From the NCBI GenBank assembly GCA_022605405.1, contig JABYQQ010000003.1, positions 1,860,001 through 1,924,000 of the forward strand: a DNA stretch of 64,000 nt, in the 5' to 3' direction. This stretch comes from Earliella scabrosa (Eukaryota > Basidiomycota > Agaricomycetes > Polyporales > Polyporaceae). Under the pieces are notes generated by a model. It was not told the origin of the DNA and did no database searches. It worked only from the letters and a program-made list of their open reading frames with translations. Of the stretch, positions 1-12,800 are shown one piece after another (within the stretch, counting starts at the first letter, position 1; each line of letters opens with the position of its first letter). A program made the translations under genes and the position numbers.

Positions 1-395
1 ATGCGAATTCTCGCAGTATAGAATTGGATATGTCCGACCCGACCCTATGTAATGATCTCGAGCACTTGCTGACTGGTATCCTGTCGTACAGGACTCGACT
101 TCCAAAGCCGCCATCTGCATAGGGTTCGATCAGAACCTCAGCTATACTAGTAGTGGTACGCCGAACTAAGGCCGGGCCGACTGCACTTCAACATCCACAC
201 AACGCACGCGCTTGTCAAATAGAGCAACATCGACACAGAACATCAAGCAAGCTCATGGTGCCTGCCAGCCCTAACCCCGCTCGGGTGGTCGAGTCACATC
301 GGCTCGGAGATGACTCGCCTCAGTTACAATATACCGACGCTCCAGCAGTGGTTGCAAACTCCTCCAACATTCTCGCGCCAGCCCTTTGAGAGATC
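1..395. other. Upstream region of first gene, no gene seen
   Basis: No convincing coding exon was found. It presumably carries the promoter and 5' leader of the acetyltransferase-like gene that starts at 396. No clear TATA element was seen. Confidence 0.4.
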
Positions 396-1606
396 ATGGA
401 CGGACTCCGTTTCGTGCAGTTTACAGACGCGGCCTCGTTCCTGGAGGCCACGAAGGAGTACGACGACAGCTTCATGGGCTACTCCATCGGCACCCTCCTC
501 GACGAACTCGACTCGGACGGCCTGAGCGAAACCCCCTCCTCCTCCGAGAAAGGTTCCACACTCACCGGGCCGGTCCCCCTCTTCGCCATATACCGCGGCG
601 ACGAGCTTCAGTGCGTGAATTCCAGCCACGTACGCGATTGCAAGGGCCAAGCTGACCATCACGCATCATTCCTCTCAGGCTCGCGCTCACCGCTACTAGC
701 ATCCAGAGCCAGCAAGACTTCTCCTTCTCGTGGCACCTGTCCGTTCCACACCGCGCCGCCGCCGACGCACTAACCCCAGACCATCCAGACCCAGACCCAG
801 ACCCAGACAGCCAGGACTCCGACGAGTCGCTCGCCGCCGCCACCGCGCTCCTCGCTACCTCCGCGCTCGCGCTTCTCCCCGACCCGCTCGCACTGAAGGA
901 GGTCAGGGGGCCTGTGCCGGCCGTCGAACGCCTAGTGGACGTGTACGTGGGTCTGCTGCGAGACCGAGGGATCGCTGTGCGCGTGGTGCCTGGCCGTGTC
1001 CCCATATCTCGTGTTGGGTACGCCACCCGCGAGTCGGTGCCGCCCCTTCCGACCCTTACGCCCTCCCGGTGCGGGGTTGCACAGGCGGGAGAAGCTGACA
1101 TGGACGCGCTCGTCGAGCTCGTCATGGCGTTCCGAATGGACGTGTGGGGCGAAGCTGGGAGCGGGGAGGAGGTGCGCGCATTCCTCGCTCGCCCGGTCGC
1201 ACGGGGCCTCGTCTGGGTGTGCCGCGTCGAGCCCGACAGCAAGCCAGTTGGGTACGTCGTGCTCGGGCGCGTCACGCCGCGCACGATTGCGTTCCGCAAC
1301 GTCTTCGTGGCGGAGGAGTACCGTAGGAAAGGGATTGGGGAGACGATGGTATGCGCGGTGACACGGTACTATCTGGGCATGCGGCCGCATGGGGTACAGG
1401 GCGTAGCGGACGACCCGCCACCGACCGGCTGGAAGGAAGAGGTCAACTTGAATGTGGTGGACGCTTGTGCGGAGAGGATGTATAAGAGGGCGGGATTCTT
1501 GTTTCCGGACTGGGGGGGGGACGTGCCGAAGGGCGGTATAGATCCTACCACAGCACGCAGGGCCTGGTATCCTGCAACATGCCGCGTCATCGAACGGATG
1601 TCTTAA
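396..1606 (+). CDS. GNAT-family N-acetyltransferase-like protein
   Basis: Two exons (396-610, 679-1606), split by a 68-nt GTGCGT...CAG intron, encode 380 aa. The C-terminal half shows the acetyl-CoA binding region of the GNAT fold: a beta strand with 'TIAFRNVFVAEEYRRKGIGE' near residues 273-292, where RRKGIG fits the R/Q-x-x-G-x-G/A pyrophosphate loop. A following strand contains 'NVVDACAERMYKRAGF', typical of the GNAT C-terminal arm. The N-terminal half has a low-complexity Asp-Pro run and no recognised domain; in this fungal family it is usually divergent. Substrate cannot be told from sequence. No signal peptide is seen, so the protein is probably cytosolic. The start is the first ATG of the open frame. 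The gene converges on the PSP1 gene, with about 600 bp between the stop codons. Confidence 0.85.
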
Positions 1607-2203
1607 TTAGATGGCTGGCATGAAGTAAAATAAAGAATCCTATTTGTGGCGCCACAGACTCGTCAAGCAACAAGCTCTGTAGTTGAACGTCATCTGGAAT
1701 CCTCCCAGAAGCTTGTAAATTTGCGAACTCACCTGATTAACCAGCTTCAGGCAGGGGTCGTTGGCCACGATGATTCACTTCATATATACCACTGACTAGA
1801 CTACAAGTACTGATACATTTACTTAGCGGGGAGACACCAGGCGGGGGTATCCAAGACCCGACCAGGGCACATTCTTCTTTCGCAGAGAGCAGGTCCATCG
1901 GAGCAACTAGACACAACCAGCGAACGCAAACAGACCGTGCTGTTGGTACAAGGACGAGGGGGAGGGTGTGATGGGTGGCATGTAGTGTGCAGGAGGACAG
2001 TCCGTAGGGGATGAGGGATGGGTTAAGTTAGCTTCGACCGGCGTAGTAGCGTACACGGCGTCTTGAGAGCGAAGTAGTAGGACAGATCGAGTGGACGCGT
2101 GCAGGGGAATAGCAACAGCAGCGAGGTATAGGCAGTAGATGGAACGATTAAATGCGCGTGTGCGGTGGCTCCACGCTGCGTGTAGCGAGGCGGCTTAAGC
2201 ATC
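1607..2203. other. Convergent intergenic region, no gene seen
   Basis: This stretch lies between two convergent stop codons and should contain both 3' UTRs. No exon with plausible coding content was found on either strand. Confidence 0.4.
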
Positions 2204-4407
2204 TCACTGCTCGAAGTTCCCGGTCCCTCCGAGGGACGCCATCCAGATACGCGTCTTGTACAGGCTGTAGACAGCGGCATGAGCATATGAATAGAAGATC
2301 CTCACAAATGAACGCAGAACTCACCGGAAGAGCTCCCGCACGAGCTCTCGGAAGTCGATTCTCTTTTCGGCAACGAAATAGAAGGTTAATTTACGGCGGT
2401 CCCTGTGTGGCCTGTCAGTCCGAACGCGTCGCTATTTATCGGCACGGGACTCACCATTGATACTCGGCATCGACAACCTCCATGGGCAACTTCCTCTGTC
2501 GGACCTTATTCCGGCACAACTCGAGCGCTTTCGCCTCGTCCTGGGCTTTTGCCGGTAGACTCCTGCAGGCAACCGATAGTTAGCAAACGCTACACGCCGG
2601 GAACAGCATAGAGTCAGACTTACTGCGTGTCCCGGTGCTGAGCCTTGCCATAGATCATCTTCGGGTTGATGTCCTTCACACCGCCGCCACCCGCGCCAGT
2701 CGGACTCGTGGGGACGCCATGGGCATCAGCGTGTCCCATGCTCATGAGCTTCTGCTGCTTCTGGAACGCCTCGACTTCGGCTAGAGTGATGGTGTCATTC
2801 ACAACCTTGCCCAAATCCTTCCCCCTGTCCGCCTCAACGATGACCAGGTCGCCCACGCGGATGTCCTGTGTGAGGTCCGTGCAGTAGAAAAGGTCCGTGC
2901 GCCCGGCCTTGAACTCGACGATGTACAGCGGCCATGACGTCGGGACGGCGTGAAGGGGCACGCCCTTCCCAAGTTCGCTGAGAGGCTTGGAGGCGTCAGA
3001 CGAGCGACGCTGCATATGTTGCGCTTGCCCGTAGTGACCGGCACTGCGTAGGGTGGCAGGGGACATCGGTGACGGCATAACGCCCCCCTCGGGAATCTGC
3101 TGTATACCATGGCCAGGAACGTACCGCGCCATAAGGGCGGTGGGTCTCGTCGGCTCGCGACCCTCCTGGATGAAGGTATCAATGTGCCCGCGTGAAGGAC
3201 TCCCGCCGGAGAGGCCGCTGTCGCTCGGTGAACCGACAATGGACTGGCGAGAGTACGAGCTGCCAGCCCCACCCGGAATGTTGAGATGAAGCGCCTGGTA
3301 GGGAGAGACGCGATCGGAGGCGGGCGGGCTCTTTGACAAGGGCGCATAGATCGGAAGCGACGATGGCTGCGAGGGTGGCTGCACGGATGTCATCGGCCTC
3401 GTATCGTTCATACTCATCATCCCGAGATCGCTCGCGAGGTCGTCGTCCGTGAGCAGGAGCCCGCCCCCACCTCCACTGAAAGACGCGGAGGTGAATACTC
3501 CAGGCCGGCCGTTGTCCTCTGCCGTATCCGCGTTCGGAGCATTGAAACCGACGATTGGTCGTCGCGGCTGCACGACGCTGACGCTGTGTCGTCTGCTGGT
3601 CGTCCCGCTGCCTCCACCACCGTTCTCGTCCCGCGGAGGGTTCATCCCGGCCCAGAGCTCGCGGAAGGCCGAGCCATCATCCAAGAGAATTTGCCCTACG
3701 TCGCGCACGAACGGGCTCATATTGGAAGGGTCCGTGATCGAGCCTTGCGAGTATCCATTCGACGGCGAGCGTCCCAAGGCGCCGAGCGAGCCGTACCGAC
3801 TGCCGCTTGTGGGTGTCTTGATATCGTACCTCGTAGGAATGCTCTGAGGCGACGAACCGTCCCACTGACCGAATCCCTGTCCAGGGAAGCCACTGCCAAT
3901 CGCGCCGGGACGCGTCGTCGCGAGCGACTGTGATCGGCTCCGGGTGAGGTCTGCGGCGTACGTGCGGCCCCTGAGGGACATGTTGCGGGGAAACCGCTCG
4001 TCGTACGGATCGTACGGGTCGTACGGGTCCTGGATGTCGCTGAGCGCCTCGGACTCGTCGTCCTCGAACGTCGACGCAAAGCGTGAGTCGCGCATTGCGG
4101 ATGAGAACGGGCTATGGGTACTTAAAGGGGAGGAAGAGAAGGAAGCACTGCGCGTGGGAACCGACTGGGCGAGCGGACTGAGACCGGAGGAGAAGCGTCC
4201 CCAGGCCCCCGAACCTGGTCCCCCGGAGTTATTGCGCACGGGCTGGGGCGGCGGCGCGACGAAGCTTTGCGAACGGGGAGGCTGGCTCGCAGCGCGCTCG
4301 CGGAGGCTGAGGCTGTTGGGCGTCTCGGAGCCATGGGAGGAGAGAAAACGGTTCTGGCGGTCGGCGTCGTCTGACGCGTGCTGCTGGTGCGAGGAGGGAT
4401 GCTGCAT
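2204..4407 (-). CDS. PSP1 C-terminal domain protein
   Basis: Minus-strand exons 4407-2624, 2562-2455, 2402-2325 and 2264-2204 give 676 aa. The first 500 or so residues are disordered and rich in Ser, Pro and Gly. The C-terminal part is the PSP1 (YaaT-like) domain: 'YIVEFKAGRTDLFYCTD', then 'GDLVIVEADRGKDLGKV', 'KLPMEVVDAEYQW' and 'EKRIDFRELVRELFR', ending near 'YKTRIWMASL'. The domain is split over all four exons, and three introns of 52-61 nt keep the frame. Yeast Psp1 is a suppressor of DNA polymerase alpha mutants and bacterial YaaT acts in signalling and RNA processing complexes; the fungal biochemical role is not settled. The chosen start is the first in-frame ATG; open frame extends about 140 nt upstream without another ATG, so an upstream exon is possible. 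Confidence 0.9.
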
Positions 4408-5700
4408 CGTGCTCAAGGAGGGCACGCCGAGGTTGAGGAGCTGCTCGTAGTTGTGGACGGTCGCCAGTTTGGAATGTCGTGTGAGATGGAGCAGGAAGGG
4501 GGGTTGCTTGTGGCGGGTGCGGGGTGCGGGGAAGCGGGATCTAGATGACTATAGCGTACACGCTCGTTCTGCCTCTAGGGTCGTTAGTCTGGACGACGCG
4601 GTCAGCGATGCGCACTGCGATGGAGGAGATAGTACACGCACGGGGGTCGTGAGCTCTGCTGTTGTACACGCGTCGACTCTACGAAAATTCCGACAGCGGT
4701 CTAGACGGGATCGTGCGGGGAAGCTGGGGGACAGGGAGAGGTCTATGTCGGCGCGGGGGCGCACGTCGAGAGCAGGGATGGATGCGACTCACAAATCGTC
4801 TATGTCGGAGAGAGGGGGAGAGAGGGAATGTCAGTCGGTCGGGGCCATGGCCATCGCGGTGTAGACTCTGCTCGCTCACCTGACGGCGCAAGAGACGGTG
4901 GCTCGGTCACCCCTGTTCCGGATTAGGCAGGTGTGGGTCACAAGGGCCACTCGTCTTGAGCCGTAGTCTATTCAGCCGATCATGCTCTCCCAGACTCTCC
5001 CATCCGACAGCTCCCATTCACGAACGCTAAGCTACTTTACACCACTCATCAGTCCACACCAGACCCACGCAGAACGTCTCCATCTCTCGTCCTCCTCTTC
5101 CCTGCTTCTCGTCCTCCAGGTGACCGGCATCTGACCCCTCCAGTCCTCCAATGATCCGGACAGCAGTGTGAGTCCAACTCACGCTCCTCCCCATTAGCCT
5201 TGCTCAAGCCTATAGTCTACCAGACATCTTTATCGCCCTCCACCGCAGCCCGCTTCCGTGCCTGGCCTCGCGCCCGTATCGTCCGCCAGCGACTGGTCCG
5301 CGTTCGACGGCGCGTCCACCGCGACACGCTCGTGAGCTCGGCGCCGCAACATACCGACCGGCGAGCACAGCTCGAAGGGGACTAGCGGCGTGCTCGCTAC
5401 TTCCCGCGATGGCTCCCCGCATTGCGATGTCCATGTATGACGCATGCGCCCATTGTGCCCCAGGCGAGCGATCTTGTCCATATGCATATGCATCTTGATG
5501 CCGAAGCTGCAGCGTGCTCCACAACTCCCAACATTGAATGAATTTGCTTCCGGCGCTGCTGCATGATCGGTCGTAGTAGGAGGTAGGACTGTCATATGAG
5601 GCAGGGTCAGCAGCTGCTCGGACGCTTATTACGTGCGCACACGACGCGCATATGAGCTTGGCTGACCTCAATGCATGCTTCTGGCGCGAACGCCAATCCC
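4408..5700. other. Intergenic region upstream of the PSP1 gene
   Basis: About 1.3 kb between the PSP1 start and the Rgp1 stop, both on the minus strand. It should contain the PSP1 promoter and leader and the Rgp1 3' UTR. Several short open frames exist but none has plausible composition or splice sites. Pyrimidine-rich tracts occur around 5030-5150. Confidence 0.4.
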
Positions 5701-8700
5701 TCAGACGTCGAACACGACTTCGGTTGCCTTGAAGGCCGTGTTTCCCGGCCAAACCTTTACTGGAACCTCGCACTCGACCATCTCCACCTTCACGTCCCGC
5801 CACGCCTCCTCTGGCCCGATCTCGTCCTCGTCTTCATCTTCTACTTCCTCGTCGCCGTCGTGATAACCAACGTTGGACGGCCCCAGGAGAGAGGACGCAA
5901 AGTACGACATCCATGACAGCGCTGTGGATGGCGTGGGCGGTACGAGCTCCCCGTTGGCGTTCGGCGTCGTGGGAGAGGCTGCGGAGGATGGAGGTGCCGG
6001 GCGTTCCAACGGCGCGATGGACGATGCCGCTTTCCAGGACGAGCCCCACTGGCCGCGCGGACCATCGCGGACCAAATGTCGCGTGCGTGCCCCCTCAGGC
6101 CCTTCCCGGGCGGTCGGAGATGCGATCGCAACCAGGAGACACAGACGGACTTTCCACTCCAATCCGCCCGAAGATGACTTAGGTCTTCTCAGGTTAATAC
6201 GGTCGAGGCCGTCTAGAGCGCTCTCGTCGAACGTCGCTTCGAATGCCGGACTGGCATCAGGCGGGATGTCGAGGGAGAAGGTGGTGCGCAGCGTCGCAGG
6301 CATGAAGCATGAATGGTGTTCCGCGTGGACGCGTCGCAAGTGTCGAGAGAGCGCCGGCGAAGCAATACTACTAGGAAGGGACTCATGCGCTTCCAGCATA
6401 GCCGACAGCTGATGATCCCAGGGTTAGCTGAACCCGCGCAGCTCACTACATGCCACATACCTTCAGCACGCGAGCCCGAGATGGCCGGTCGTTCAGCTCC
6501 ACCACACCGAGGATGGTCTCTCCAAGACGGTACGCGCTCTTCGGGAACGTGAGGACGGCGACCTTGATGCCGTCCTTGGTGACGTCGTAGGAGGCTAGAT
6601 TGCGATACCCATTCAGCATGACGACAACACCGGAGCAAGCAATGCGCATACCTTTCTTGGGATTGCGCGTCAGAACCTCGACCGCCTGCCGACATCCCGT
6701 CGGGCTGTTGATGTCGGCTTCCAGGTCGCTGTCATCCCCGCTACGAGACGAAGGGATAGCTTCTATCGGAAGCTTGATTCGCACACCGGTGGCCTTCGGA
6801 TCGGGGAACGAGGCAAGCAAATTCCGGGCATACTCCTGCAGATCGTCGTACGTCCCAGGGTTCAGCGCTGACGTCGGTGCGGCACGGAGGCTCGAGCGCT
6901 TGAGCGGCTCTTTCGAGCCTTCCGCGACCTTCCCGGGCGGTATCGGCCCTCGCTGCGAGTGTACGGGCCACAAGAGGTTATATGGTGCAAGTGGTCGACC
7001 GACTGCAGGACTCTGCGTCAGCCTCGCACTGCGGAAACAGAGCGAGCAATCGTACCTGCGACATTGTTGTAAACGCGGATGGGCACCTTCATCACTCTGC
7101 TGTTGCTCGCAGGGCTGGTTCCAGGAGTGCTGGCACCTGCGCGGCATATCCCCAGGATGAACTGGTAGGAAAACTTCAGCGCACGCCCGCGGAAGGTTGG
7201 CGGTAAGTTATCGGGTAGAGTGATTGAGTACGTATCTGCATGCAGTCAGTATTCATCTGCCAGTATCGCCGAAGGAAGGGCCTACATGTTCGAGATTCGC
7301 CTGGACCCAGACTCAAGTCGACAGCGAGCATAGAAGGTTGGACTTCTAGTGTTGGAAGGGGTGTATCTGGGTCGATGTCCTCCTCTTCGGTCACGGATGT
7401 GCTCGGTCCTAGCCCACTCGTAGACCGACTCGAGGGCGGGGCTTGGCCGTTGGCAAACAAGGAGAATACGGAGGATGTCCGCGCGCGATGGCCGGGCACA
7501 AAGGGCGGTTGGCTGGGCGACGGAGTCGGTCCTACGGGGGACAATATAGACAGAAGTCCCGCAGAAAGAGAGGATGAGCGGCCATGAGATCCTCGACGCC
7601 CAGGCGCCCCAGGTACCGATTGTGCACCAAGAGAGGATGTGATATCCATGCTCCCTCCACCAATGGCCTTGCGCTTCAATAGTCTGGAACGAAGACGATT
7701 GAGGTTGCGTGCTTGGTCTGGAGAAGAAGGTGCATCGGGAAGAGGAGTGATAGTCAAGTTACCAAGGAGTTGGGCGTACGCATAGAGAATGAGCTCGGTG
7801 TTCGCGACAGGAAAGGTGGAGGAGAAAGCGGTCCTTGGAGGCTTGAGGTATGCCGCTGAAGAGGCTGAAGGAGGGGGGCCGTGGCCAAGACCGAGCTGGG
7901 ATGGCCTGCGAGACGGATCGCGTCCCTGTGGAGGATACAAGGCCCCGTTTGGCTTCTGCGCTGGTGCGGAAGAGCTGGCCTGTATCTGTGTTCGGACGTT
8001 GGGCATGTCTGAGTTGGTGACAGGTGAAGGTATATAGGGTGTCGCAGGTGACCCTGGTGAGGTTGAGCCAGCCTCGGCTATTGGATCCAGGGAAAGGGAG
8101 AAGGTGGACATGGAGGCATTCGGGGAGGGTGCGAAAGGCGACATAGATGGTGGGGGACGCAAGTCTTGGAGCTGTAATTGCCCATCCAAAACAGACTGTT
8201 TGCGAGCATGGGGGTGATTTGGTGGGAGCGTAGGTGCTCTTGCAAGAGGGGCGACGATCCGAGGAGACGACGGCCCCGCGGCGGACGCTGGTAAGAGCAA
8301 TTGCCATGAGTTTCGAGTTGGGAACCAAGGAGCTGTTGTGACAAAGTCGGAATGTGATGGATATACACTCACTGTTACCATTCGTCAACCCTCCCACACG
8401 GTTCGCTGGTGATGGTGGTTCGTTCGAGTCGTTCGATGGTGGGAGGTCATTGGCGGACAGTGATATTGAGAGGGAGCGGGATGCGAGAAGTCGTTTCCTC
8501 AACACCTCTGCGGAAGGGGGCTCATCCGAAGATTTGGTGGGAAGACTATGGCCAATGAGCCCCTTGCGGAGAGAGGAGCTGCTCTCGCCGTTGGCGCGGG
8601 AGGTGAATACCGGGACGACAGTACGAGGAGTACCTGGAGATGTCGGCGGACGTGACAAGGGCACCGAGCTGATGGAGTGCGCGCCACGGCGGTGCGTGTG

Positions 8701-8859
8701 GGAGGAAGACCGGGGCGCGGCTGCAGGAGCCTCGGGGGTACGAGTGTTGGTGAAGGTGATAGTCACAGAGAACGGCTCGCCCGCAAAGTACGACGCTTGA
8801 GAGGGGGTTACGACGACGCGAATAGCTTCGTCAATGGTTTGGGATGCTGGGCCGGCCAT
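5701..8859 (-). CDS. rgp1: Rgp1 family, Ypt6/Rab6 GEF subunit
   Basis: Six minus-strand exons (8859-8373, 8332-7286, 7235-7056, 7002-6652, 6594-6461, 6408-5701) encode 968 aa. Rgp1 with Ric1 activates the Golgi GTPase Ypt6/Rab6 in retrograde endosome-to-Golgi transport. Family features seen are the arrestin-like N-terminus 'IRVVVTPSQASYFAGEPFSV', the middle block 'YSITLPDNLPPTFRGRALKF' followed by 'YQFILGIC', the segment 'GRPLAPYNLLWPVHSQRG', and the C-terminal block 'KSAYRLGETILGVVELND' with 'TTFSLDIPPDASPAF'. Disordered Ser/Pro-rich linkers make it longer than the yeast protein. The intron at 6595-6651 keeps an open frame if retained, but removing it restores the continuous block 'KKASYDVTKDGIKVAVL'. 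The first intron (8333-8372) is only 40 nt. A strongly acidic run precedes the C-terminus. Confidence 0.92.
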
Positions 8860-9859
8860 GACACGTATGTGAGATGAGATGGAGAAGTTGGAGGATGTGA
8901 GCGGGAGGGGTTGGACACAACGACGTCTGTGGGAAGACACTGGCGAGGATGATGGTATAGGCAGTATGCTCACAGCGACGATGGACTAGTAGTAGGCGAC
9001 AGAGTAGCAGGATCAAGAGAGCAAAGGCGTTCTCGACGGCGGCATTGTTGGATTCGAGCTTCGGAGAGATGAGCGCGCCAACGTCGCCAACGACTTGCCC
9101 GTCATCGTTCCCCAGGGCCAGGGCCACACGGCCCGGGCACCGGACGATCACGTGCAGTATGTGCATAACTCATGCCTGTGGCGTCGAGATTGACGAACTC
9201 GTTGCACCTCGAGGCTCGATGGTGAGCTTCCAAGAACCGGGCCACTGCCGAATCTCCAGCCCAGCTCCAGCCCAGGTCACGATTGGGGCCTCATGGTAGA
9301 TTTCGATGTCGATGTTGATGGGCGTACGTGCGCGTATTCAAAGGCAAGGTTTGTGCCGCTGAGTCTACATACGCGTTAGCGGTATGTACATGGGCCCCAG
9401 ATCTTGTTGAGGCCCGTGTGCAAGACTTCAAAAGACTCTCAGCAGGCGAAGTTTGTGCCCCGTCAGTGGCACTTTCATCCCAAGTGGCACTGGCGATATC
9501 AATTGGAAGCGGTATATATCGTCACTTCATCGCCATGATCACATTGCACAAACATCCAGACGCAGGCAGACGCACCTGTACTTACTTATGCGCAGCAGCG
9601 CAGTCAGAGTGACGCTAACTTTGATGCTCCGCCACTATGATGCTTCCGAAACGCCGTTATGCCCTGAAGCGGCTGGACGCCGCGTTGCCTACATGCTGGC
9701 ATCCCTTTAAATACACGACCAGCTCTCCACGTGTGAACTGCTTCTTCCTGCCACTGCTATCTCGCTGCGTTCGCGCTTACCTGCCCACTGTCGACCGCCG
9801 ATCGCTCGTTCTGCCTTCAAGTTTCAAGGTCCAGGAGAGGTACTCGCCGCGCCCATCGC
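8860..9859. other. Divergent region between rgp1 and the trk gene
   Basis: A 1-kb bidirectional upstream region. On the minus strand, about 8985-9300, there is a protein-like stretch interrupted by one TGA. Before the TGA it reads as beta-strand-rich sequence containing 'APIVTWAGAGLEIRQWPGSW'; after it comes a hydrophobic helix containing 'VENAFALLILLLCRLLLV'. I could find no splice sites that remove the stop. It may be a decayed gene, an unrecognised small gene or chance. Confidence 0.3.
9706..9713 (+). promoter_or_regulatory. Possible TATA-like element upstream of trk
   Basis: TTTAAATA lies 154 nt upstream of the trk ATG, at the end of a CpG-poorer patch. It is only a sequence match; the transcription start is not visible. 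Confidence 0.25.
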
Positions 9860-12800
9860 ATGACTGTCCTCGAGGCGATACAGGACCACTATGCCCGCGT
9901 TCGCCAATGGATCGAAGAGGAGGTCAACTTCTTCCGGCTACACCTCGTATTCTTCACCTTCACGCCCCTCATAGCGTCGGGTATATTCTATGCGGTTAAC
10001 GGGAGATTTCACATCCGTGAGTGTTCTTATTTTGTTTGTGATCGTACGGCGAGTGCGTCGCGGCCATAGACCTGTATATTCAGGCCGCAAGAGCCTTCTT
10101 CCGACTGTGCACCTCGATCATAGTACTGCGTCGTCGACGTCGCCGCTGGCGTCACTTTGCACGAGGTGATCGACAACTTGCACAGCTGTGGTTCGGGTGC
10201 TTGCCACAAAAGGTCGTGTGACGCACGTACCTGCGCTGCGTAGTCCAGGCCATGGGCTCGCGGGAATGATTCACATGAACAGCGTTGACCGGACGTTTTG
10301 CAGCATACATCGACTGTCTTTTCCTATGTTATTCCGCCCTGACTGTAACGGGGTTATCCACCGTCAACCTGAGCACCCTTACGGCTCTCCAGCAAGCTAT
10401 TCTGTTGGTGCTCATGGTCCTGGGCAATGTGGTGAGTGTCATTCACTATTTTACCGCATGAACGTTGCGTACCGACAACGAGTTTCCTGTGATGTCCAGA
10501 CAATGGTTGCATGGGTGATGGTTCTTATCCGTCTACGCTACTTCAGACAGCATATCATTGCCAGGCATCGCAAGAAAACCCTCCTGCAATCCTTCCGCGA
10601 TCGGTTCACCAGCATGACCTCGACTATCGGTGCATCCATCCCTCACAAACACGTAGAAGATGGCGATAGCGCTGAAGAGAAACACCACAAGCATGGCAGC
10701 AACGGTGTCCAAGCCTCCGATGGTATCGGCGCCGCTCTTGCTGGCACCACGACTGGACTCGGCCTTGGCCTCGCGTTCAAGTTGGGTACGGACGGGGATA
10801 AGCAAGCGGCAGCAGACCCAGGGCTCGACGTACCGGCTTCGCCTCACTCCAACGAGTCGAGCGCTCATGTCCGAGTGGATGTCGAGTCTCCGGACCCCCT
10901 CTCGTCCTCCATGGATCTTACGATGCACTTCGACGACGACCACGATCACGACCACGACTATGGAATCATGCATGATGTGCAGTCGTTCACGTCATCGCCC
11001 CGCTCGGGAGCGATGCCGCTGCCACAGTCGCCCAGGTCACCTCCGCCTCAACACCTACAGTTCGCACCGGACCCGCGGCAGGCCGGGACTGGTGTTATGA
11101 GGCGACGGGGTAAGTTTTCACCTGACGCTGCCGTTGACGCGACGCTTTCACTGACTGCGCCTCCTTATTCAGTTCCGCAGCCCCGGCGGCGCACGGTTCT
11201 CATGCCTAAGATCGAGAGCACATCGGCGAACAAGCATGTACTCGGCCAGCGCCCCAAGGACCAAGGGCTCGGCGGGTTTCCTGGACCCTTCCAGCTGAGC
11301 GCGCGGTTGGCGCGGAAGTACTTCCCGCATGTTTACAAGAGACTTGTGTCCATGACGTCGATTACCCAGCCCAAGGCTGGTAGTGCCAAATGGCTCACCG
11401 AGAGCCTGGGTGGCCTGATCATTGGACGTAACTCTGACTTCAATACTGAAGAACTCAGCGACGACCAACTGGAGGAACTTGGAGGAATCGAGTCAGTCCT
11501 AGCGTTGGCGTACGTTGAATCTGGGTCCGACATGCTGACTATTTGAATAGGTATCAGGCGCTTGTCCTGCTGAGCTACATAGTCCTTTGCGTGAGTTGAT
11601 ACGTTGCGACCTATCCATCCAATACATGCTAACATCAGGTCCAGTACTTCATTGGGATGCAGCTGATAGCGTTCATTTTGATCGCACCCTGGCTTTCGAC
11701 CACGGCCACGTATGACGACGTGTTTGCTTCTCAGCCTCGTCTAGTGGACAAGACATGGTACGGAGGTCTTGTCCCTTTGCCGGTCATCATGATTCAGATT
11801 CTCTACTCTGCAGGTTCACTCTATTGTATGTATTGTTCGGAAGACACAACAGCTGCTATTGACGTGCATATAGTCAGGTTGTTGGGGCATATACGGGAGG
11901 CGGGATGAGTCTGGTCGATACGTATGTCCACTTCTCTCAGTTCTCGAAGAGGCCAAGCTCACTTTCGAGCAGGGGAATGGTACCATTCCAGAGAGCGTAC
12001 CTGATGATCTGTGGGTGCGCTCGATTTTCTACTGCGGAGTCGCTCACAACCTGTGCCACAGTCTCTATGATCTTCATCATCTTGGCTGGGAATCATGGCT
12101 TGGTGAGTCTCATGTAGTCCTTCAATCAATTTATGGCTCGTGCTTATTGCCACCGTCCAGCCTATCTTGTGAGTACCCAGCCTAGTCTCTGTCTAACGCT
12201 ACTGATCATGAGGTGGCTATAAGCTTGAGGTTAATTATGTAGGTATCCCTCAGCATTTCTTAATGATCCGGGACTGACCAGTGTCTCAGTTGGATCTACA
12301 CGAAGTTTGTCAAGGACGAAGGACAGATGGACCAAGTGTTGCACTTCTTGCTTGACCATCCTCGTCGGTATGTGACACCGTTTGGATGTTGAGTGGAGCA
12401 AAGGTCACGACTGACTGCTCATTGTTGCAAGGTGTTTCCTCTATCTGTTTCCCTCCCACGTCACCTGGTACCTCGGCGCGACTTTGTTTGTCTTCACGTG
12501 GGTGACGTCTTGCGGATCTGCTCTATCTGGACGACGTCCTAACACCTCAGTTCAGTATCATCGAGTGGGCCTGTTTCATCGTCCTCGATATTGGCCTAGA
12601 GGTTACGGATTCGCTGTCACCCGGGACACGTGTCCTAGCGGGCTTGTTCCAATCCTTCGCTGTTCGCGCCTCTGGCTTCCCGATCGTGTCTCTATCAGCG
12701 CTAGCTCCTTCGTTCCAGTGCGTTTGTGCTGTAGCAGTTCATCTTGCTCACTCAACCATTGCTTACCTGTTTCGACAGGTTCCTCTGTATCATCATGATG

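Noticed and set aside
562..1299. Long minus-strand open frame over the acetyltransferase gene
   Set aside because: Arg/Ser/Thr-rich shadow of a GC-rich coding exon on the other strand.
6595..6651. Retained in-frame segment of Rgp1
   Set aside because: It has GTATGC donor, TGCTGAA branch site and CTAG acceptor, and its removal restores a conserved block, so it was treated as an intron.
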